The notes under the pieces are model-generated. The model was not told where the DNA came from. It did no database searches and was given only the letters and a program-made list of their open reading frames with translations. The translations under genes and the position numbers were made by a program. Shown piece by piece: positions 55,582 through 64,000 of a stretch of 64,000 nucleotides of DNA (position 1 is its first letter; every line of letters starts with the position of its first letter). The stretch is from an uncultured Eubacteriales bacterium (lineage in GTDB: Bacteria > Bacillota > Clostridia > Oscillospirales > Oscillospiraceae). The stretch spans positions 47,775 through 111,774 of the forward strand of contig OMZQ01000001.1 in the NCBI GenBank assembly GCA_900315595.1. Direction: 5' to 3'.

Positions 55582-56618
55582 AATACGATCCGTTCTTCAC
55601 CGGTCTCAATGACGCCGATGCGATAGGCGTCCACGCCGTTGTCGTGCAGTACTTCAAGGGCAAGGGTCTCGTCCTCCGGAGAGACGACGATACTCATGCC
55701 GACGCCCATGTTGAAGGTGTTGAACATATCGCGCTCGGAAATATTGCCCGTCTTTGCGATCAGATCAAAGATTGGAAGCACGCGGACGGCCTTCTTTTCA
55801 ATTCTGGCCTGCAAGCCATCCGGGATGCTTCTGGGAATATTCTCATAGAAGCCGCCGCCGGTGATGTGGGAAATGCCCTTGACGCGAACGCGATCGAGCA
55901 GGGCAAGCACTGGCTTCACGTAGATGCGGGTAGGCGTCAGAAGCGTCTCGCCAAGCGATGCGCCGCCGAGCTCCGCCACAGGGGCGTGAAGATCGGTATG
56001 CTCGACGTCGAAAACCTTGCGGACCAGGGAGAAGCCGTTGGAATGGACGCCGCTGGACGGAAGGGCAAGCACGACGTCGCCGGGACGCATATCCTCCTTG
56101 CGAAGAATGCGGGTCTTGTCCACAACGCCGGTCGAATAGCCGGCAAGGTCATACTCGTCTTCGGGATAGAAGCCGGGCATTTCAGCGGTCTCGCCGCCGA
56201 TCAGCGCCGCGCCGGACTGCACGCAGCCGTCGCAAACGCCCTTGACGATCTGCTCGATCCGCTCCGGGACGTTCTTGCCGCAGGCAATGTAGTCCAGGAA
56301 AAACAGAGGCTTTGCACCGACGCAAATAATGTCGTTGACGCACATCGCAACGCAGTCGATGCCGACCGTATCGTGCTTATCCATCAAAAAGGCGAGCTTC
56401 AGCTTGGTGCCGACGCCGTCCGTACCGGAGACCAGAATCGGTTGAGAGATCCCGGTCAGATCCAGAGCAAAAAGACCGCCGAAGCCGCCCACGTCGGAGC
56501 AGACGCCGGGGGTAACGGTCGTGGCAATGTGGCGCTTCATCAGCTCCACGGCCTTGTAACCGGCGGTGATATCCACACCGGCGGCAGCATAGGCGTCAGA
56601 TTTGGAAAAAGTGTTCAT
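55575..56618 (-). CDS. purM: Phosphoribosylformylglycinamidine cyclo-ligase (AIR synthetase)
   Basis: Closes FGAM to AIR with ATP. The 347-aa protein has SDAYAAAGVDITAGYKAVE at the N-terminus, the ATP-site VSGTDGVGTKLKLA, and LIGGETAEMPGFY. HITGGGFYENIPR near the C-terminus completes the signature. It begins 3 bp after purF and is translationally coupled to purN. Confidence 0.97.
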   Translation of the reverse strand: MNTFSKSDAYAAAGVDITAGYKAVELMKRHIATTVTPGVCSDVGGFGGLFALDLTGISQPILVSGTDGVGTKLKLAFLMDKHDTVGIDCVAMCVNDIICVGAKPLFFLDYIACGKNVPERIEQIVKGVCDGCVQSGAALIGGETAEMPGFYPEDEYDLAGYSTGVVDKTRILRKEDMRPGDVVLALPSSGVHSNGFSLVRKVFDVEHTDLHAPVAELGGASLGETLLTPTRIYVKPVLALLDRVRVKGISHITGGGFYENIPRSIPDGLQARIEKKAVRVLPIFDLIAKTGNISERDMFNTFNMGVGMSIVVSPEDETLALEVLHDNGVDAYRIGVIETGEERIVLC

Positions 56619-56621
56619 GGT

Positions 56622-58046
56622 CTATTCCTTTCCGTTCCAGCAGTAGGTGCAGAGCTTGCACTCCGGCAGACCGATGGCTTCAATCACGCCATCGAGCGTC
56701 TGGAACTCCAGAGAGGCAAAATGGAATTTTTCGCAGATGGCGGCGCGAAGCTGTTTGCCGCGTTCCGTGGAGCCGTCTGAATATTCATCAATGTGTTCAA
56801 AGCCGGCTTCGCCTTCCAGCTCCAGAATGACGCGGCGGGCGATCAGATCAAGCTCCGATCTGCCGCGGGAGAAATTCAGATACTTGCAGACGAACATAAT
56901 GGGCGGGCAGGCAGAGCGCATATGAACCGATTTCGCGCCATGCTCATAGAGGAACTCAACGGTCTCGCGAAGCTGGGTGCCGCGGACGATCGAGTCGTCC
57001 ACAAACAGCAGATTCTTGTCCTCGATGAGCTCCTTGACCGGGATCTGTTTCATTTTGGCGATCCGGTCACGGTCAACCTGAGAGGGCGGCATGAAGCTGC
57101 GCGCCCAGGTGGGGGTGTATTTGATGAAGGCGCGGGCAAAATGGCTGTGGCGCTCGTTGGCATAGCCGATGGCGTGCGGGGTTCCGGAATCCGGCACGCC
57201 GCCCACGTAGTCGATCTGTGCGTCCGGGTTCTGCTTTGCGTCGTTGCGGCCGAGGATCGCGCCGTTGCGGTAGCGCATGGCCTCTACGTTCACGCCCTCG
57301 TAGGTGGATGCAGGGAAGCCGTAATAGCTCCAGAGGAAGGAGCAGATGCGCATCTTCTCCCCCGGCGGGCAGAGCTGGCTCATGCCGTCCGGGCGAAGGG
57401 AAACGATCTCGCCGGGGCCAAGCTCCTTTTCCAGCTCGAATCCGAGCTTTTCGTAGGCAAAGGATTCAAGGGATACTGCATAACCGTCCTCCCGCCGCCC
57501 GATGCTAACGGGCAGACGGCCCAGTCGGTCGCGGGCGGCGATCAGGGTGCCGTCCTGCTGCAGGATCAGAATAGAAGCGGAGCCGACGATGGTTTTCTGC
57601 GCAAAGCGGATTCCTTCGACAAAGCTGCTTTTCTGGTCGATCAGCGCGGCGACCAGCTCCACCTCGTTGACCTTCCCGCCGGTCTTTGCGTCAAAATGGC
57701 CGCCGGAGAAAGACAGGAATTGGTCGATCAGCTCCTCGTAATTGTTGATGATGCCAACCATGCTGATCGCGTAGGTGCCGAGATTGGAACGGATCAGCAG
57801 GGGCTGCGGCTCATTGTCGCTGATACAGCCGATCGCTGCGGTGCCCTTCATCTCATCCAGGATCTTTTCAAACTTGGTTCGGAAGGGCGCGTTCTCTATG
57901 TTGTGGATTTCACGCTGCAGGCCGAGCTCCGGATCATAGGCCGCAAGCCCACCCCGGCGTGTGCCGAGGTGGGAGTGGTAGTCGGTTCCGAAGAATACGT
58001 CGGCCATGCAGTCGCGGTTAGATGTAATTCCGAAAAAGCCTCCCAT
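56622..58046 (-). CDS. purF: Amidophosphoribosyltransferase homologue lacking the N-terminal catalytic Cys
   Basis: PurF normally uses an N-terminal Cys, freed by removal of the initiator Met or a propeptide, to release ammonia from glutamine. Here the 474-aa protein begins MGGFFGITSNRDC, so Gly replaces that Cys; the nearest Cys is residue 13. The rest looks functional: HLGTRRGGLAAYD in the Ntn-type domain, the PRPP loop LFVDDSIVRGTQLRET, and VPDSGTPHAIGY. Cysteines in RICSFLW, ACPPIMFVC and CKLCTYC could bind an iron-sulfur cluster as in the B. subtilis enzyme. It may use free ammonia, another glutaminase, or have drifted in function. The cluster has no other purF. Confidence 0.85.
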   Translation of the reverse strand: MGGFFGITSNRDCMADVFFGTDYHSHLGTRRGGLAAYDPELGLQREIHNIENAPFRTKFEKILDEMKGTAAIGCISDNEPQPLLIRSNLGTYAISMVGIINNYEELIDQFLSFSGGHFDAKTGGKVNEVELVAALIDQKSSFVEGIRFAQKTIVGSASILILQQDGTLIAARDRLGRLPVSIGRREDGYAVSLESFAYEKLGFELEKELGPGEIVSLRPDGMSQLCPPGEKMRICSFLWSYYGFPASTYEGVNVEAMRYRNGAILGRNDAKQNPDAQIDYVGGVPDSGTPHAIGYANERHSHFARAFIKYTPTWARSFMPPSQVDRDRIAKMKQIPVKELIEDKNLLFVDDSIVRGTQLRETVEFLYEHGAKSVHMRSACPPIMFVCKYLNFSRGRSELDLIARRVILELEGEAGFEHIDEYSDGSTERGKQLRAAICEKFHFASLEFQTLDGVIEAIGLPECKLCTYCWNGKE

Positions 58047-58086
58047 GGGGGAACCTCCTGAACTGCGTCGTGATTATGCGTCTGGA

Positions 58087-58773
58087 TTATGCAAAGAACA
58101 GCTTGGAAAGGGTCATCGGGTCGATATACTTGCCGTCCTTGTAGACGCGCATATTGCCGGAGGCGATCTCGTCGATCAGCATGACCTTCCCCTCGGCGTC
58201 GTAGCCGAACTCAAACTTGATGTCATAGAGGTCGAGACCGCGGACCTTCATCTCGTCGGCAACGATCTTGGTGATCTGCTGGGTCATGCGCTTGATATCG
58301 TCGTATTGCTCGTCGGTCATAACGCCGAGGACGATCAGTCCGTCCTTCGTGACCAGGGGATCGCCGAGCTCGTCGTTCTTGAAGGTCGTTTCCACGTAAG
58401 CGGGAAGATCAGCGCCCTCCTCCACGTAGTCGCGATAGCGGCGCAGGAAGCTGCCGACCGCCTTATAGCGGCAAATCACCTCAAGACCCTTGCCGAACAC
58501 CTTGGCGGGCAGGACCTCCATCGTGGTATCGTTCAGATTCGCGCTGACGAAGTGGGTGCGGATTCCGGCAGCATTGATCTTCTCGAAGAAATAGATGGAC
58601 ATGCGAAGGTTGACGTCGCCAACGCCGTCGATGGTCAGGCCGACGCTGTTCTCACCCGGATCAAAGACGCCGTCCTTGCCGGTGCAGTCGTCCTTGAACT
58701 TGAGCAGATAGTTTCCGTTTTCGAGCGCGTAAACGTTCTTGGTTTTTCCGGTGTAGACAAGCTTGTTTTCCAT
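58087..58773 (-). CDS. purC: Phosphoribosylaminoimidazole-succinocarboxamide synthase
   Basis: Joins CAIR and aspartate with ATP to give SAICAR. The 228-aa protein starts with [20 protein letters not shown], the glycine-poor ATP loop of the family, and has [16 protein letters not shown] and the [16 protein letters not shown] segment near the C-terminus. The short length is the usual bacterial form. AAGGAG precedes the ATG. It lies between purE and purF. Confidence 0.96.
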   Translation of the reverse strand: MENKLVYTGKTKNVYALENGNYLLKFKDDCTGKDGVFDPGENSVGLTIDGVGDVNLRMSIYFFEKINAAGIRTHFVSANLNDTTMEVLPAKVFGKGLEVICRYKAVGSFLRRYRDYVEEGADLPAYVETTFKNDELGDPLVTKDGLIVLGVMTDEQYDDIKRMTQQITKIVADEMKVRGLDLYDIKFEFGYDAEGKVMLIDEIASGNMRVYKDGKYIDPMTLSKLFFA

Positions 58774-58815
58774 TTGTTTGATCTCCTTCTATGTTCAAAA
58801 TTGTATTTGAATCAA

Positions 58816-59307
58816 TCAGCGATACTGCGCGTTGAGCGCTTCGTCCTTCTGCAGAACGACGGCTGCGGCGGAATCGCGCTTGGCCTGGAGCTTTGCGGCA
58901 AGCTCCGGCTCGTTCAGGGACAGGATCTGTGCGGCGAGCAGGGCGGCATTTGCCGCGCCGTTGATTGCTACGGTTGCGACGGGGATGCCGCTGGGCATCT
59001 GTACCGTGGAAAGCAGGGCGTCCAACCCGTCCAGAACCGGCCCCTTGCAGGGGATCCCGATCACCGGAAGGGTCGTCCGGGCGGCGATCGCGCCGGCCAG
59101 ATGGGCAGCCATACCCGCAGCGGCGATCAGAACGCCGAAGCCCTGATCCCGGGCGGCGGAGGCAAAGGAAGCGGCCTCGTCCGGCGTGCGGTGCGCGGAA
59201 TAGATGTGGACCTCAAAGGGGATCTCCAGCTCCTGGAGCGTACGAAGGCCCTTCTCAACGACGGGCAGATCGCTGTCACTGCCCAGGATCACGCCAACTT
59301 TTTTCAT
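58816..59307 (-). CDS. purE: N5-carboxyaminoimidazole ribonucleotide mutase
   Basis: Forms CAIR. The 163-aa protein has GSDSDLPVVEKG, the active-site His in YSAHRTPDEA, and AAAGMAAHLAGAIAA. The SAHRTP wording points to the class I enzyme, which uses N5-CAIR made by PurK. No purK lies in the window, so PurK is elsewhere or the step runs on bicarbonate by mass action. Confidence 0.95.
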   Translation of the reverse strand: MKKVGVILGSDSDLPVVEKGLRTLQELEIPFEVHIYSAHRTPDEAASFASAARDQGFGVLIAAAGMAAHLAGAIAARTTLPVIGIPCKGPVLDGLDALLSTVQMPSGIPVATVAINGAANAALLAAQILSLNEPELAAKLQAKRDSAAAVVLQKDEALNAQYR

Positions 59308-59345
59308 AGTACCTCCCTAAGAATAGAATGGGCGAAGTCCGCCTT

Positions 59346-59765
59346 TTACTTCTCGGCCTTGGTCTCGCAGTAGAGGCAGCGATAGACCTTGTTCTTCCGG
59401 TCGGACAGGCGGAAAATCTGCTTGAGCTCCTGTTCGGTGGAGGTGATGCAGCGGGGGTTCTTGCAGGCGATGACGTCCACAAGCATCTCCGGCATCTCCA
59501 TCTGGCGCTTTTCTACCAGCTTGCCGCCGCGAATGATGTTCACGGTCGCGTCGGGGTCTACGTAGGCGACCAGATCCAGATTGACCGGGATGTCCGCGTC
59601 GATCTTGATGATGTCCTTCTTGCCGCGCTTGGAGCTTACGGCGTTCTTGATGAGGGCGACGGACAGGTCCGTTTCATCCAGCTTCAGAAGCTGGAGCAGG
59701 CGCATTCCTTTTCCTGCGGTGATATGGTCAATGACGACGCCGTTCTGAATGGGGTCGATATTCAT
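59346..59765 (-). CDS. pyrI: Aspartate carbamoyltransferase regulatory subunit
   Basis: Allosteric partner of PyrB that senses nucleotides. The 139-aa protein has an N-terminal nucleotide-binding part ([16 protein letters not shown]) and a C-terminal zinc domain with Cys101, Cys106, Cys130 and Cys133. Its presence predicts a multi-subunit, allosterically controlled ATCase, unlike the unregulated B. subtilis trimer. It overlaps pyrB by 4 bp. Confidence 0.96.
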   Translation of the reverse strand: MNIDPIQNGVVIDHITAGKGMRLLQLLKLDETDLSVALIKNAVSSKRGKKDIIKIDADIPVNLDLVAYVDPDATVNIIRGGKLVEKRQMEMPEMLVDVIACKNPRCITSTEQELKQIFRLSDRKNKVYRCLYCETKAEK

Positions 59766-60691
59766 AGTGTTCCAGCCTCCTTTAAGAGCTTGAGAATCAG
59801 GGACATCCGCATAAACTTACCGTTGAGAACCTGCTTGAAGTAGCAGGCGCGGGGATCGTCGTCGATGGCGACGCTGATCTCGTTGACTCTGGGCAGCGGA
59901 TGCAGGATGGAGAGATCGGCTTTTGCATTGTGGAGTTTTTCCGGGGTCAGGATGTAGCTGTCCTTCAGACGGAGGTAGTCCTCCTCGTTAAAGAAGCGTT
60001 CGCGCTGAACGCGGGTCATATAGAGAATATCCAGCTTCGGCATGGCTTCCTCGAGATCTGTGGTCTGCTCATAGGGCAGGCCCTTGGACTTGAGCGCGTC
60101 CTGCTTGACGTAGCTGGGAACCTTGAGCTCCTCCGGAGAGATCAGAACGAACTTGTTGTCGGGATAGCGGGACATGGCGTTGAGCAGAGAGTGGACCGTG
60201 CGGCCGAATTTCAGGTCGCCGCAGACACCGATCGTCAGACCGCTGAAGGTGTTCTTCTCGCGGTAGATGGTCAGAAGGTCGGCCAGGGTCTGCGTGGGGT
60301 GGCAGTGGCCGCCGTCGCCGGCGTTGATGACCGGGATCGAGGCATTGTTTGCCGCGACCAGGGCTGCGCCTTCTTTTGGGTGACGGATGGCGATGATGTC
60401 GGTGTAGCAGGAGACGGTTTTCGCGGTGTCGGCAACGCTTTCGCCCTTCGCAGCAGAGGATGAGTTGGCCCCAGCCATCGAGATGACGTGACCGCCAAGC
60501 TCATACATGGCTGCCTCAAAGCTCATGCGGGTCCGGGTCGAGGGCTCATAGAACAGGGTTGCGAGCTTCTTGCGGTCGCAGGCGTGGGCATAGTCGTCGG
60601 GGTGGGCGATGATGTCGTTTGCCGTGGCGACGAGTTGGTCGAGTTCCTCCACGCTCAGGTCGAGGACGTCAATCACGCTTCTTTTTTTCAT
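59762..60691 (-). CDS. pyrB: Aspartate carbamoyltransferase catalytic subunit
   Basis: Condenses carbamoyl phosphate with aspartate, the committed pyrimidine step. The 309-aa protein has the carbamoyl-phosphate site [28 protein letters not shown] and the aspartate-side LPRVNEI. AGGAGG precedes the ATG, which overlaps the pyrE stop by 4 bp. carAB is not in the window. Confidence 0.97.
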   Translation of the reverse strand: MKKRSVIDVLDLSVEELDQLVATANDIIAHPDDYAHACDRKKLATLFYEPSTRTRMSFEAAMYELGGHVISMAGANSSSAAKGESVADTAKTVSCYTDIIAIRHPKEGAALVAANNASIPVINAGDGGHCHPTQTLADLLTIYREKNTFSGLTIGVCGDLKFGRTVHSLLNAMSRYPDNKFVLISPEELKVPSYVKQDALKSKGLPYEQTTDLEEAMPKLDILYMTRVQRERFFNEEDYLRLKDSYILTPEKLHNAKADLSILHPLPRVNEISVAIDDDPRACYFKQVLNGKFMRMSLILKLLKEAGTL

Positions 60692-61332
60692 TGTTTTCCT
60701 CCTATCCAGCTTTCATCAGAAGGGTTGTCGCGGAAAGCGAGCAGGCGGTTCACGTCGGCGGACCGGATGTAGCCTTCCTCGGCGGCGGCCTTCACAATGC
60801 TGTCAAAATTGGTGAGAGACACGTTCTTCACCTCGGCGGCAGCCAGGCGTTCCACGCTCTTTCGCATGCCGTAGGTGAAGATGGAGACGATGCCCAGAAC
60901 CTCGGCCCCGGCCTCGCGCAGGACGTTGACCACGTCGATCACGCTTCCGCCGGTGGAGATCAGATCCTCCACGACCACGACCTTCTGACCGGGCTCAAGC
61001 CGACCCTCGATCTGGTTCTGTCTTCCGTGGTCCTTTGCGCCGGACCGGACGTAACCCATCGGCAGACCCATCATATGTCCGACGATGGCGGCATGGGCGA
61101 TCCCGGCAGTGGAGGTTCCCATCAGAACCTGAACCTCGGGATAGTTCTCCCGGATCAGCTCCATCAGGCCGGTCTCAACGTCCGTTCGTACCGCCGGAGC
61201 GGTCAACGTCAGGCGGTTGTCGCAGTAGATGGGGCTCTTGATCCCGCTGGCCCAGGTGAAGGGTTCCTCGGGCCGAAGAAAGACCGCGCGGATGGAAAGC
61301 AGGTCTCTTGCGATTCGTTCGCTTCGTTCCAT
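60688..61332 (-). CDS. pyrE: Orotate phosphoribosyltransferase
   Basis: Makes OMP from orotate and PRPP. The 214-aa protein has the PRPP-binding loop [17 protein letters not shown] and [16 protein letters not shown], characteristic of PyrE. AAGGAG precedes the ATG. It lies 11 bp after pyrF and overlaps pyrB by 4 bp. Confidence 0.96.
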   Translation of the reverse strand: MERSERIARDLLSIRAVFLRPEEPFTWASGIKSPIYCDNRLTLTAPAVRTDVETGLMELIRENYPEVQVLMGTSTAGIAHAAIVGHMMGLPMGYVRSGAKDHGRQNQIEGRLEPGQKVVVVEDLISTGGSVIDVVNVLREAGAEVLGIVSIFTYGMRKSVERLAAAEVKNVSLTNFDSIVKAAAEEGYIRSADVNRLLAFRDNPSDESWIGGKQ

Positions 61333-61343
61333 GTGTTTCTCCT

Positions 61344-62042
61344 TTATCCGATAAATTCACGGCAGCAGCGCTCATAGGCCGCTACCGGGTCCTGCGCCTG
61401 CGTGATGGGTCTGCCCACCACGATATAATCCGAGCCGATCTCCTTTGCCTGCTCGGGGGTCATAACGCGTTTCTGGTCTCCCCTGTCGCCGTCTGCAAAG
61501 CGGACGCCCGGGGTCACGGTCAGGAAGCTCTCGCCGCAGCGAGCGTGGACCTTTTCTGCCTCCAGCGGGGAGCAGACCACACCGTCCAGACCGGCCTTTT
61601 TCGCGTTTTCTGCATAGGACATGACGACCTCGTCGATCGGCTTCTCGATCAGCAGCTCCTGCTCCAACGCTTCCTGATTGGTGGAGGTGAGCTGGGTCAC
61701 GGCAATCAGCAGGGGTCTGGTCCCGTCGGGGCGGGTCAGTCCCTCCAGAGCGGCCTTCATCATTTCCGCCGTTCCGGCAGCATGCAGGTTGACCAGGTCG
61801 ACGTCCAGATTGGAGAGGACGGCCATCGCACGGCGAACCGTGTTCGGAATGTCGTGGAGCTTGAGGTCCAGAAAAATCTTATGCCCTCTTGCCTTGATCT
61901 GGCGGACGATGTCCGGACCGGCGGCATAGAACAGCTCCATCCCGATCTTCACGAAGGGCTTGCGTCCGGTGAAGCGGTCCAGAAAAGCAAGCGTTTGTTC
62001 TGCGCTCGGAAAGTCACAGGCAATAATGACGTCTTTTCCCAT
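61344..62042 (-). CDS. pyrF: Orotidine-5'-phosphate decarboxylase
   Basis: Converts OMP to UMP. The 232-aa protein has [17 protein letters not shown], the active-site [13 protein letters not shown] and, near the C-terminus, [14 protein letters not shown] for phosphate binding. The length and the [10 protein letters not shown] wording fit the E. coli/Bacillus-type enzyme. AAAGGAGG precedes the ATG. The 98-bp gap to pyrD has no promoter or terminator I would defend. Confidence 0.96.
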   Translation of the reverse strand: MGKDVIIACDFPSAEQTLAFLDRFTGRKPFVKIGMELFYAAGPDIVRQIKARGHKIFLDLKLHDIPNTVRRAMAVLSNLDVDLVNLHAAGTAEMMKAALEGLTRPDGTRPLLIAVTQLTSTNQEALEQELLIEKPIDEVVMSYAENAKKAGLDGVVCSPLEAEKVHARCGESFLTVTPGVRFADGDRGDQKRVMTPEQAKEIGSDYIVVGRPITQAQDPVAAYERCCREFIG

Positions 62043-62140
62043 TTCAGTTACCTCCTTTTATTCGGTGCATGCAAAGAGCGCCGGGTTCGACGCTGCGCAA
62101 TTCTCTTTTTGTTCTGCTGCGCGCAGGCCTTCCGGCCCGT

Positions 62141-63754
<1,614 letters not shown>

Positions 63755-63762
<8 letters not shown>

Positions 63763-64000
63763 TCGTATTCTCCTGATAGACGATCTTTCCGTCGCAGACG
63801 GTGAGATAACACTTGCCGAAAACAGCTTCCCCGGCAAAGGGCGTCGCACGGCCCTTGGAGGCAAAGCGGTTCGGGTCGATTTCATAGCGCTCGTTCAGAT
63901 CCCAGACGGAATAGTCTGCTCCGATCGGAAGTCCGAAGCGGTTTCGCGGATTCGAGATCAGACAGCGCAGAAGGGTTTCCAGCGGCAGAACGCCGGGCCG
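63755..64000 (-). CDS. pyrC: Dihydroorotase, C-terminal part only
   Basis: The window edge cuts this gene; the last 81 residues are visible, and no start codon lies in view. The translation, including LRCLISNPRNRFGL, YSVWDLNERYEIDP and ASKGRATPFAGE, matches the C-terminus of class I dihydroorotase, which cyclises carbamoyl-aspartate to dihydroorotate. The stop lies 8 bp inside pyrK, placing pyrC first among the visible pyr genes. Confidence 0.9.

Noticed and set aside
62043..62140. Possible regulatory element in the pyrD-pyrF gap
   Set aside because: The 98 bp hold short GC inverted repeats but no T-run, no promoter pair and no recognisable PyrR-type site.

Overview
The window is a chromosomal segment of a Gram-positive, Clostridia-type bacterium, most like the Oscillospiraceae/Ruminococcaceae. 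This rests on the long Firmicutes-type SRP RNA upstream of dnaX, the dgt-dnaG-rpoD cluster, AddAB instead of RecBCD, RbgA, TmcAL, HflX, a DUF1292 protein, a PyrK/PyrD type 1B dihydroorotate dehydrogenase and a split PurH. The DNA is moderately GC-rich. Several long genes (purL, lon) avoid TTA, CTA and TCA codons, which leaves very long but meaningless open frames on the opposite strand. I see no rRNA, tRNA, CRISPR array, phage or transposase. It reads as core genome.

Layout. 1-4977 (+): the end of a lipoprotein gene, pepT, a FliB-like Cys-rich protein and asnS. 5034-10272 (+): a two-component system followed by a two-gene ABC exporter, with an 11-bp inverted repeat between the halves. 10319-20634 (-): an information-processing block, in transcription order rpmE, hflX, yigZ, dgt, dnaG, rpoD, acpP, SRP RNA, dnaX, ybaB, recR and a TraX-like gene. 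20784-23262: tmcAL and ackA, divergent, linked by acetate chemistry. 23341-31131 (-): a protein quality-control block, in transcription order tig, clpP, clpX, lon, engB, a CFI-box zinc-ribbon protein and the free-methionine-R-sulfoxide reductase. 31325-35550 (-): lepB, rbgA, rnhB, yraN, a dipeptidase and a metallophosphoesterase. 35795-38086 (+): a DUF1292 protein, a structured non-coding RNA of about 200 nt that I cannot assign with certainty, and a membrane-anchored SurA/PrsA-like protein. 38154-44982 (-): addB-addA. 45127-47927 (+): two flavoproteins. 47996-64000 (-): an unbroken pyrimidine plus purine biosynthesis cluster, pyrC-K-D-F-E-B-I then purE-C-F-M-N-O-H-D-L.

The nucleotide cluster covers UMP synthesis from carbamoyl-aspartate onward and most of IMP synthesis. 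carAB, purB, purK and a stand-alone purS/purQ are not in view; the long one-chain PurL replaces PurS/L/Q. Two steps have unusual proteins. The PurF homologue starts Met-Gly-Gly instead of Met-Cys-Gly, so the N-terminal glutaminase nucleophile is missing. The last two IMP steps, fused in most bacterial PurH, are carried by a stand-alone AICAR transformylase and a PurO-type IMP cyclohydrolase.

The best candidates for something undescribed are the structured RNA at 36101-36302, the Cys-less PurF, the SRP RNA whose terminal helix ends beside the dnaX ribosome-binding site, and the possible operator at 6700-6736.
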